Shown here in pieces: positions 1 through 8,900 of a DNA stretch of 23,831 bases (its first letter is position 1; each line of letters starts with the position of its first letter). Source of the stretch: Zygnema circumcarinatum (lineage: Eukaryota; Streptophyta; Zygnematophyceae; Zygnematales; Zygnemataceae). Made by a program: the position numbers and the translations under genes. The notes below the pieces were generated by a model. That model was not told where the DNA came from, did not search any database, and worked only from the letters and a program-made list of their open reading frames with translations. The stretch lies in NCBI GenBank assembly GCA_037447605.1, contig CM074812.1, positions 259,313-283,143 on the forward strand. Reading direction: 5' to 3'.

Positions 1-2
1 GC

Positions 3-1112
3 CTATATGGTTTGAAGCAGGCGCCCAGAGTGTGGTACGAGAAGATAGATGATCTTCTGAGGAGGAATGGTTTCGACCGATTCGAAACAGATCATTCCGT
101 GTACCGTCAAGGAGAGGGGGCGGACATCATGTTCGTCGGGATCTACGTTGATGATCTCATAATGGTGAGCCTCTCGCTTGAAAGAATCAGTTCCTTGAAA
201 GAGTTGCTTCAAGCAAATTTCAAGATGTCAGATTTGGGTGAGGCGCAGTATCTGCTTGGGATGCAGCTGAAGAGGGGGCAAGATGGCAGCTTATTCTTGT
301 GTCAGAAGAAGTATGCATCAGATGTTCTTGCCCGGTTCCACATGGAAGATTCTAGGCCGTGCTCCAGCCCGATGGAGATAGGCGCTAGATTGTCGAAGGA
401 GATGTCACCTTCGAGTGCAGCAGAGGCACAGAAGATGTTCGGTGTGCCTTACAGGTCTGCAATTGGGAGTCTGATGTACCTGATGATTGGAACGCGTCCG
501 GATCTGGCGAAAGCAGTGAGCTCGGCCAGCCGATTCATGGAGAATCCGGGCCTCGAGCATTGGGAGGCCGTGAAGAGGATATTCAGATATGTGAGAGGGA
601 CGCTTGATTATGGGATCAGGTATGAGAGGGGGCCAACCAGAGTGATTGGCTATACAGACTCAGATTGGGGCGGTGATGTAGATACATCGCGCTCGACTTC
701 AGGTTTCATTTACCTGTATGGAGGTGGAGCGATTTCGTGGAGCTCCAAGTTGCAGGACTCGGTAGCGTTATCGAGTACAGAGGGCGAGTACATGGGTGCT
801 TGTCATGCTGCAAAGGAGGGCGTGTGGTTTCAGCAGTTCTTTGATGAATGCAAGAGAGAACAACGCCCGATTACCTTGTTCACCGATAATCAATCATCGA
901 TTGCCCTGGTGGGAAACCCGGTGTTTCACAAGCGGACCAAGCACATCAGAGTGCAGTACCATTATGTACGGGAGTTGGTCGAGGAGGGTTTGATCGATGT
1001 GAAGTTCGTAGGTACGAAGGAGCAAGCCGCCGATATGCTGACGAAAGGAGTTAGCGGAGAAACCCTGCTGGTGAATGGCAGGTTGGTTGGGCTGGGGCCC
1101 ATGCAAAACTAA
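3..1112 (+). CDS. copia pol polyprotein, C-terminal part (reverse transcriptase end and RNase H)
   Basis: This is the C-terminal end of a copia polyprotein, open from the window edge (frame from position 3) to a TAA at 1110-1112. It begins with the copia RT motif LYGLKQAP. The RT active site YVDD lies at 144-155, in the context FVGIYVDDLIM. RNase H follows: TDSDW at about 654-668, then LSSTEGEY, then LFTDNQSSI, then the histidine-containing HIRVQYHYVRE segment, ending in the usual ADMLTKG tail. All RNase H carboxylates expected for the family can be seen. The protein copies element RNA to DNA inside virus-like particles. The start is missing because the gene is cut by the window edge, not by mutation. 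No frameshift is seen in 369 codons. Confidence 0.95.
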   Translation, partial: LYGLKQAPRVWYEKIDDLLRRNGFDRFETDHSVYRQGEGADIMFVGIYVDDLIMVSLSLERISSLKELLQANFKMSDLGEAQYLLGMQLKRGQDGSLFLCQKKYASDVLARFHMEDSRPCSSPMEIGARLSKEMSPSSAAEAQKMFGVPYRSAIGSLMYLMIGTRPDLAKAVSSASRFMENPGLEHWEAVKRIFRYVRGTLDYGIRYERGPTRVIGYTDSDWGGDVDTSRSTSGFIYLYGGGAISWSSKLQDSVALSSTEGEYMGACHAAKEGVWFQQFFDECKREQRPITLFTDNQSSIALVGNPVFHKRTKHIRVQYHYVRELVEEGLIDVKFVGTKEQAADMLTKGVSGETLLVNGRLVGLGPMQN

Positions 1113-1130
1113 AGTCCCAAAGAGGGGGAT

Positions 1131-2136
1131 TGTTAGTGTATAGTAGTTAGTCACTAGACAAGTTGTTGTTGGGACATTAGTTTTGTGTGCGTGTGTTGTG
1201 TGTGGCCCTTGGCGGCGATGTGCGCCTAGACCGACGGGCGGCGGTACGGACTTTGGTCGGTGGAGAGGCGCTGGGCGCCGGGCGGAGTCGGGACCGACGA
1301 GAGCGACGCCGACGATTCGAATGTGACGGGCGCTGACGCTGACGCGAGCTTAATCGAAGATGTGACGCCGACGCGCGGAAACCGCGCTGCCGACCCAAAC
1401 TGACGGGCGCCAGCGCCAGCCTGACATTGGCTGATTTGACTTGGCGCCGGGGCGGCGCCGATTGCCTGGCTACGATTCAGAATTGTAATGAGCTAAGGCC
1501 GAATTGTCGGTGGCGTGAGACGACGCGAGGATTGACGCGTCATCTATCTTGGAGGCAAGGTCAGATCCTACGGCGCAAGACGTGGACTGAACGGAAGGCT
1601 GAGTCGGATCCGACGCAAGAAAAATGCTGGATCCGTGAGTCTACGATCCACGGCTGAGGATTAGGATCGGGATAAGGCCCTTGCAGGCCGCTAGTCGATG
1701 TTGTGAAGCTTCGTAGCATGTTGTTGTCACGTGTGTAGTGACATAGTATTTAAGGATTGTTTTTGTTGTAGGCAAACAATTCATTCAGGCTGTTGTAGTC
1801 TCTGTTATGCTGTTCGCTCGTGTTGCGACACTACACTTACTCGTGCTGTGAGGTAGTGAGCTGTGAGATTGCTGAGCGGTCGATTTGAGAGGGGGTCTCT
1901 CAATGTATGAGTGAATTCACTATTAAGGAGTTTTAGAGCCAGGAGCTTTCTCCTATTCATTTCTCTCTGTTATTCCGCTGTGCATTATTTGCTGTGATTC
2001 ACTCTGTGAGTAAAATGGGCTATGAGTGAATGTGAGAGATTTGAAGATGTCATCGTCGATTGGAACGCGAACTCCGATGGAGGGTGACCCGAATGGAGGA
2101 ACGGACGGTAGCAGTGGAGGAGTCCCTCCACCAACA
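1131..2136 (+). repeat. 3' LTR of copia element A
   Basis: The LTR begins TGTTAG right after an AAAGAGGGGGA polypurine tract and ends CCAACA, giving an imperfect terminal inverted repeat. Length is about 1006 bp. It holds a TATA-like TATTTAAG at 1747-1754. At about 1922-1955 a block (TATTAAGGAGTTTT...GAGCTTTCTCCT) is clearly related to one in element B's LTR, so A and B belong to related families. An ATG at about 2047 (MSSSIGTRTP...) stays open to the LTR end, mirroring B, where gag starts inside the LTR. The right boundary is inferred from where identity to B's LTR begins. No second copy is in the window to confirm it. Confidence 0.75.
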
Positions 2137-2627
2137 GATGAGTTCCAGCGCGGTGCGAGGCGAGCTCCTGGAGACGTGGAGCATCACCAGCGACATGGAG
2201 ATGCGCTGTGCGGTAGAGCGCGGTGGCGCGCGGCGGCGTGCAGTAGAACGTGGAGTAGTGCAGCGCTTAGTATTTAAGTAGGAGTTGATTAGGAGTTAAT
2301 CAACCTGAGAGTTCAACTTAATTCAGCTGTAGCTTGGCTCGTGTTGCCGAGTGCAGTTGCCTGGCTGTATGGGCAGCAGGAAGTAGGGGAGTTAGTCAGA
2401 GCATAGGTGGAAGCCTGAGGGCTTGACGTTAATGCTTGTTTCTCTTCATTTCTTTATTAAGGAGTTTTGAGGCCGAGGAGCTTTCTCCTTACTTATTCTC
2501 TTTCGGTGTTTGCTTGATTGGATCATTTGCTTTTCAGTGTGTGCACTTGAGGGTTGTATTGATTCAGACATTGCAAGCATGTCAGAGAGTGAGAGTAGTG
2601 GGAGGGACCAGGCTCAAATTGTCAACA
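2137..2627 (+). repeat. 5' LTR of element B, right-hand part
   Basis: It matches 5411-5901 over exactly 491 bp, with no difference that I could find by reading both copies. The first 441 bp of this LTR (equivalent to 4970-5410) are missing here, replaced by element A. It contains a TATA-like TATTTAAG at 2271-2278, an AAGGAG...CTCCTT imperfect hairpin near 2458-2490, and the putative gag ATG at 2579. It ends TCAACA at 2627, one base before the primer-binding-like site. Confidence 0.9.
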
Positions 2628-2830
2628 GTGGTATCACAGCGTTTTCCGATGAGGAACCCAGGTATAGGGTCCCGGTTTTCGAAGGGACAGATTACAGACA
2701 TTGGAGGTGGAGGATGACGTACCTGTTGGAGAGCAAGGGCCTCTTCGCACGTGATTCGAGCACCCCTCGAACTTCCTCCGCCGACTCAGGACGGCGGATC
2801 GGAAGGCGCGCTTTGACCTGTGGCAAGTGA
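2579..2830 (+). pseudogene. gag N-terminal segment of element B (starts inside LTR; frameshifted)
   Basis: The frame starts at ATG 2579, within the LTR, and reads through the primer-binding-like site into a copia gag N-terminal motif: VPVFEGTDYRHWRWRM, then LLESKGL. This matches the family pattern F-x-G-x-(N/D)-Y-x-x-W-x-x-R/K-M. It ends at TGA 2828-2830. The homologous continuation (KARFDLWQVKNKKAAGYI) is in another frame and carries on to 4821. A single -1 (or +2) shift between about 2754 and 2812 would connect them. I read this as a frameshift mutation; a programmed shift is possible, but no canonical slippery site was obvious. Confidence 0.7.
2629..2640 (+). promoter_or_regulatory. primer-binding-like site of element B
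   Basis: TGGTATCACAGC lies two bases after the LTR end. Plant copia elements usually have TGGTATCAGAGC, complementary to initiator Met-tRNA; this differs at one position. It lies inside the gag reading frame. Confidence 0.7.
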
Positions 2831-4821
2831 AGAACAAGAAGGCCGCAGGATACATCGCCATGACAGTAGGCAATGGCCCCTCTACCATGCTGCTAGACTT
2901 AAGATCTGCTGCTGAGATGTGGACTAGTCTTCAAGCAGTGTATGAGGTTGCAGAGGGAGGATTGGCAGTAAACCTGTATGCAGAAATAAGTGCTTGCAGG
3001 ATGGAAAAGGGAGAAACATTAACCAATTATATAGTGAAATTTGATAGCCTTATGCAGAGGTGTGTAGTGGCTAAGCAGCCGATTCCATTACCTAGCAAGA
3101 TTCACCAATTCCTGGTAGGATTGCCAAGCAAATATGAGGGAACAGTGGAGTCATTGAGGACTCATCTTTCCAGTTTGCCCATGACCATGGAGCAAGTCAA
3201 AGGGAGGATAAGAGAGGCTGACTCATTGTTAGAAAAGGAGAGTTCAGGTGTAGACAATGTGTTGCTAATCCAGGCTAAGAAAAAGGGGAGGAATGATCGA
3301 AGACCCACCCCAACGTGTTTTACTTGCGGCAAGCTTGGGCATTTGTCGACTGACTGCTACCAGAACAAGGGACGACCCGAGAGCTCGGACGAGCCTTCTA
3401 GTGACGAGGAAATCACCGAGAGGTCCATTTTTCGAGGGACCTGCTTCAAGTGCGGCAAGAAGGGTCACAGAGCCGCTGTTTGTCGAGGCGGCGCTACCGA
3501 GATGAACCTCATGATGAAGTTGGGTGCACGAGGTGATTTTGAGAAGGACGAGTTTGTTGGAGGTGTCCGAGATGTGGAGGTCGAGCTGCCATGTCTAGTT
3601 GATGCAGGTGTTTCAAAGCACAGGTGCTCTGACAAAACCTTTGGTGCAGAGCAAAGAAAGATGGTGGCGGCAAGATGTGCCAACGCAAAAACTGGAGAGG
3701 GGGTGTACGATTCCCGAGGAGGACGTGTGAAGCTGAAGATTCGAGAAGGGAAGATGAAGAGGACAATCATCATGGGAGATGTCCTACACACCCAGGGACT
3801 TCAACGTGCGTTCGTGGCAGAGGTAGAGTTTTGTACAGATTGCCTTGCTGGGAAAGCTCATAGCCAGCTTTCAAGCCATGGGAGTGAAGAGGAGGGCCGA
3901 GCCAAGGAAAGGCTTGAGATGGTCCACACTGATATGTGCAGCCCCAATTCTCTTGCTAATTTAGAAGGCTTACAATTCTTTATTACTTTTCTGAATGATT
4001 GTTCTCGGGAAATTCGGGTCCGAATGCTGGAGAGCAAAGCTGAGACCTTTGCTGCATTTGAGAAGTGGCAAGAGGTAGTGGAGCTAGAATCCGGGCAAAA
4101 GGTGAAGACTTTTCGATTGGACAGCGAAGGAAATTACATATCTTATGTCGCTCGTGTGTGGGGTCTGAAGTGCTACGTGAGTGTGATGAAGCACGAGTTT
4201 GCAGAGAGGAGCAGAGGCTTCAAGCTGCAGGAGAAAACAACAGAGAAAGGCGACAAGGATTTCGAGGAGAACTTTGAGCCGTGGCCCAATTTCGAAATTA
4301 CTATTGGAGCGGACGGTGGCGATTCGGCGATCCTTGGTGGAGAGCCTGCTTACTTCGAATCGACGGTGGAGATGAGCCGATTGGAGGCGACCGTCGATCA
4401 AGCGGACCTTGTGCCGTGTGATGTGATAGAGGAGGAGGAATCAGCGCCGTTGGATGTGAAGATGGAGTCCGATTCGGAGGGAGCGTCACCGGTCACGCCG
4501 TGCTCTGCATCCGGACCGTTGATCGGGCTTGAGCCTGCAGCGCCTGGCACCACGTCATTAGGTGAGGCCGGACCCTCGGCCGTACCATGTACCTTGCTGG
4601 CGGTACAGGAGGAAGGCGAAACCGGAGCTGCAACTGACATGGAGGCTCCGTTGAACAAGGACGCTATGGGAGTCGTTCCATTCTTCGGGATCACGGGGGG
4701 ACGTGAGCGGAACAATGACGGATGGACAATGAGGATGCCGAACGAGTCGGCTGACTTCGCGAGCATTGCTGCACTCATGATGGGTAGTGTTGCTGAACAC
4801 CAAACCCTGCTTGTAGTTTAA
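2797..4821 (+). pseudogene. copia gag-zinc knuckle-protease/integrase remnant polyprotein with acidic C-terminal tail
   Basis: One long frame, open for about 670 codons. In order: the rest of the copia gag domain (KNKKAAGYIAM to about 3270); two CCHC zinc knuckles, CFTCGKLGHLSTDC at 3316-3357 and CFKCGKKGHRAAVC at 3442-3483; a protease-like LVDAGVSKH with Asp at 3601, where copia normally has DSGA; a shortened GAG-pre-integrase C-x-x-C-LAGKAH near 3832-3860; and the first integrase Asp in VHTD at 3931 and a second in RLDSEG at 4120. The third catalytic residue and all of RT are missing. From about 4285 the sequence is acidic and Ser/Pro/Gly-rich and resembles no copia domain. Gag could still package RNA, but protease and integrase should be inactive. 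Keeping such a long frame after these losses is odd. Confidence 0.8.
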
Positions 4822-4969
4822 GAGGGGGCGGATGATAGCAATAGGGAGTAGCCTTGAGTAGTGAGCTGAGGAGTCTCATGGTACCAAAGAAAGATGGATT
4901 GCCGTAATAGTATCCTCATAGGCGTAGGAACTTTTGGTTGTTTTGGGCGGCTAGGACCGAGAGGGGGAA

Positions 4970-5901
4970 TGTTGGGTACAATAGGGGTATAGCCTAGAAT
5001 TGTACGCTGTACGGTCCTTAGCCTTTTGTCGGCTGTCCTTGGGAGATTTGGTCACAGTCTGAACAGGGCGCTAGGGCGCTGTTCTTAGTGGGAACACGAG
5101 AAGTCTGAGTAGGACACGTGGAGGGCGGCGATAGGCCGCGCCACCACAGGAGTCTACTTAGAATTGATAAGTATAGTTTGGACACGTGGCGCGCAGCGAT
5201 AGGCTGCGCGGTCAGCTTTGTATTGCTTATTGCTTTAGTGGACGACCGTACAAAATGTCCGGAGCGTACGAGATGCATGGGTGTACGGACGACCAACACT
5301 TAGGCGCTGGAGAAGCGCGCGCGTGGATGCGAAGCTTCGAGAAGGTCGGTGCAGCTTTGGAAGGAGGAAACTGTACGGACCTTCTCCCTTCTGGCCATGG
5401 CGACCCTGAGGATGAGTTCCAGCGCGGTGCGAGGCGAGCTCCTGGAGACGTGGAGCATCACCAGCGACATGGAGATGCGCTGTGCGGTAGAGCGCGGTGG
5501 CGCGCGGCGGCGTGCAGTAGAACGTGGAGTAGTGCAGCGCTTAGTATTTAAGTAGGAGTTGATTAGGAGTTAATCAACCTGAGAGTTCAACTTAATTCAG
5601 CTGTAGCTTGGCTCGTGTTGCCGAGTGCAGTTGCCTGGCTGTATGGGCAGCAGGAAGTAGGGGAGTTAGTCAGAGCATAGGTGGAAGCCTGAGGGCTTGA
5701 CGTTAATGCTTGTTTCTCTTCATTTCTTTATTAAGGAGTTTTGAGGCCGAGGAGCTTTCTCCTTACTTATTCTCTTTCGGTGTTTGCTTGATTGGATCAT
5801 TTGCTTTTCAGTGTGTGCACTTGAGGGTTGTATTGATTCAGACATTGCAAGCATGTCAGAGAGTGAGAGTAGTGGGAGGGACCAGGCTCAAATTGTCAAC
5901 A
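4970..5901 (+). repeat. 3' LTR of element B (complete, 932 bp)
   Basis: It starts TGTTG after the polypurine tract and ends CAACA, a perfect 5-bp terminal inverted repeat of the copia TG...CA type. The right end is fixed by two facts: identity with the 5' copy stops there, and the next base starts an LRR-gene exon frame. The left half carries several GTAC-containing motifs (about 4998-5015, 5246-5290, 5373). A TATA-like TATTTAAG is at 5545-5552, so outward transcription into the LRR gene is possible. The gag ATG copy is at 5853. Confidence 0.92.
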
Positions 5902-8900
5902 CTCACCTCCTGGAATACGAGCAGCAGCCTCTGCAGCTCTTGGAGAGGGGTTACATGCGACGGGAGCGGCCGAGTCACTAAGATGTGAGCTGCACTCTGA
6001 CTGAACACCTCTTGTTTGTTTGGAGGGTTCCACGGATTCCGTATATGTTGAACTGCAGCCCGAGGCAGCGAAGAGGAATCTGCGGGAAGAAGCCTTCTCA
6101 TGTGATGGAAGTGTCACTCTTCACTCCCCAAGAAGCACTTCATGAACGTTTCCCTCACTCCCTTTGGATCATCTGACGTTGGACACACACAAGCTCACTC
6201 TCTCTCTCTCTTGCTTTCTCTCCCTTTCCCGTTTTTCCCTCTCGCCCTCTCCCTCTCTCCTTCTCCCTTTCCCTCTCCCCCTCTCCCCCTCTCCGTCTCT
6301 CTCCCTTTCACTCCCTTTCCCCCTCTCACGCTCCCTTTTGTCCCTCTCTCTCTCTCTCACTCTCTCCCTCTCAACGCATCTTTCAAGACTCAATGTTAAT
6401 TTCGTCAAAGGCCGTCCTACATTTGTCCTTTTCTCTCTTCCTTCCTGCTTTGCTTCTCTGCACATGCCTTCTCTCTTTGTGTGTCTTCATCTTCTTGCGA
6501 CGGCTTCATCTAATCATCTTTCCTCCCATCCTCCGTACACTCTGTACCGTACAATCTGTACATCGACCTCTAACTTGTCCGGCCTGTAGGACTTTTAGTA
6601 TCCCGAACAACACGCTCATGCAACCCAACAAAATGACAATATCCTAACAACCCAAAGCACCACAACCATCACATATTAGAGCGGGCTAACAATGGCCGCC
6701 CGGAGCAGAGGAGCAGAGCAGAAAAAAACCTCCTTCAACTGCCCGAGCCCCTGATTTCTGACGCTCTCACTGGTAACTTGCTGTATGCAGAATCTATTAT
6801 GGCGACGGAAGGGGCGGTGGAGTTAGAGGGACCATTTCACCTGCCATCGGTAACTTGACAAAGTTGACGTATTTGTGAGTGGTTCCCCTTCAATATAATG
6901 GAAATGAGAGAAATGATAGACGAAGAAATGAAATTGCCAGTCTGCTTTTCTCTTATTTGAAATGGAAATGTCAAAAAATCAATGAAACGTTTAGAGATGT
7001 ACGGCTGCCAATACATGCATGCTCGCGTGCTAGCTCGGTTGCACATCACAATCTTAAATTTCTTTAAATTAAATTTTTGAGCATCACTTCCTATTGAGTT
7101 CCGCTTGTTGCTGCAAACATCGGCCAAACTCGTGAAACCTCTTTTTGTTTTTTTGCTCCAGAGATTTGAATGGGAATTCCCTATCAGGCCCTCTCCCGAG
7201 ATCTATCGGCAACCTTGCGAATCTGCAACACCTGTAAGTGGTCTTGTCTAGCAAGACACCATCCGATGTTTCTTGTTCTACACAATGTTCATGTTGTGGC
7301 CTTTACTTTCACCAATGCCTAGTACCTGACGTAAGGTCGTAGAGTTACGGGCGTACGGATATCTATACGGAGTACGGTTACAGTACAGTACTGTATTGTA
7401 CAAAGTACGGATAATGTACTGCACGCCTAGTGTACGGACAATGTACGGTTTTTTGACGGGTGTTTTTCTTTTTTGCTGGCAGGCATTTGGAGGGGAATTC
7501 CCTGACGGGCTCGATCCCAGATTCGATCGGCAACCTTGTGAATCTGCAGACCTTGTAAGAATTTATTTTCTCTTGTTAGAAATGAAAGTGTAGAAACTCA
7601 CTGCAGTTTTGAGAGATTAGCGCTGCCAATGCGTGCTTGCGTCCTGGATCGGCTGCACATGCTTGCACATGCTTAAAGTTCAGGATGTCATACCACGTGT
7701 ATGCAGATGCGATTCCTCGACATTCATTTGAGGATTCTTTCATAATGTGCTCCGCTTTTTGCTGCAAACATCGGCCAAACTCGTGAAGCCTCTCTTTCTT
7801 TTTTGCAGATACTTATCTTCTAATTCCCTATCAGGCCCTATCCCGGATTCTATCGGCAACCTTCCAAATCTGCGCAAAATGTAAGTATTGATTCTCATTT
7901 AAAAAAATAAAGAACTGTAGATCCTTACTGCAGATTTCAAAAAAGTGGGGCTGCTAATGCTTGCTCGGCATTCACTTGATGTAGCGGGTCGCTACATGAC
8001 CCATGACCCATGACAAGTACAACCTCATGGTACAACATTGACTGTTTATTTTCCAAGAAAATAATTTGTATCACCGAATTCTTCACATCTTTGACGGTCG
8101 GAAACCTAATTCCCAACTACAAGAATAGGACTTGTGGCCTCCGGTCCTTCACGCAAGGATAAGCAGAAGGTCTGACGGGGGGCCGTATGCAGGAGGGGGT
8201 AGAGTGTAGGCTTTGCTGAAAGCAAAGAAAGCAAGCATTCAGAGACTAAGGACTGGACTAGGATCCTGTTACACGCGCATTCTTTCCGCATAAGTTACGC
8301 TTTCGCTGCAAACATCGGCCAAACTCGTGAAGCCTCTCTTTCTTTTTTGCAGATTTTTGAATGATAATTCCCTATCGGGCTCTATCCCGGATTCTATCGC
8401 CAACCTCACGAATTTACTTTACCTGTAAGTAATTTCTCCTCTTACTTGAGCATTCTTTCCACATGAATTTTGCTTTTCGTCGCAAACGCCTGTCATACTC
8501 GTGAAGCTTCTTTTTTTTTGCAGATTCTTACGTTCTAATTCCTTTTCGGGCTCTATCCCGGGTTCTATCGGCAACCTCACGAATTTACTAATCTTGTAAG
8601 TACGTTTTTCCCTTATTTGAAATGAAAGCACAGAAATTCAGTGCGGCTTTGAGATAAGTGGGATTGCCAATGCATGCGCACGCTTTCATGAAGCCTCTTT
8701 TTTTTTTGCAGAGATGTCGTCAATAATTCCTTGTCGGGTTCTATCCCGGATTCTATCAGCAAACTTGCGAGTTTACAACAATTGTAAGGACGCACAATAA
8801 TACAGTGCACTTTGAGAGAAGTGGGGTTGCCAATGCATGCTCACGTCCCAGCTCGGCGGTGTGATGGAAGTGTCCCTCTTCATTCCCTGCAAGCACTAGT

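Larger units (their letters stand above)
1..2136 (+). mobile_element. Ty1/copia retrotransposon A, 3' part (5' end beyond window)
   Basis: This is the 3' part of a copia element: the end of pol (RT tail plus RNase H), a polypurine tract at about 1119-1129 and a 3' LTR at 1131-2136. The order RT, RNase H, PPT, LTR is the normal copia order. The visible reading frame has no stop or frameshift, so the element could be recent or active. Its right end (CCAACA at 2131-2136) is followed directly by sequence identical to position 442 onward of element B's LTR. I infer that A inserted into B's 5' LTR. The left part, including RT core, integrase, gag and 5' LTR, is outside the window. Confidence 0.88.
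2137..5901 (+). mobile_element. Non-autonomous Ty1/copia-type element B (gag with protease and integrase remnants, no RT)
   Basis: The element runs from a split 5' LTR (right 491 bp at 2137-2627) through a 2.3-kb internal region to a complete 3' LTR (4970-5901). A primer-binding-like site TGGTATCACAGC at 2629-2640 is one base off the usual plant initiator-Met-tRNA site. A polypurine tract (GAGAGGGGGAA) sits at about 4959-4969. Internal coding has gag, two CCHC knuckles, a mutated protease remnant and the front of integrase, then an acidic tail. RT and RNase H are absent, so movement would need enzymes in trans. The shared 491 bp of the two LTRs look identical by eye, which implies recent insertion. 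The 3' end joins an LRR exon at 5902. Confidence 0.88.

Noticed and set aside
2026-2281. Short frames crossing the A/B junction
   Set aside because: They join A's LTR end to B's LTR. The same 3' part is open in the other LTR copy, so it is LTR sequence and not a gene. I keep only the LTR-internal ATG as an observation.
4398-4778. Antisense 126-codon frame over the acidic tail of element B
   Set aside because: A mirror of the GC-rich acidic coding strand, with no independent evidence.
6142-6589. Open frames rich in Ser/Leu/Pro or Arg/Glu over the CT tract
   Set aside because: They are produced by TCTC-type composition. Frames stay open on both strands and have no domain or splice-linked context.
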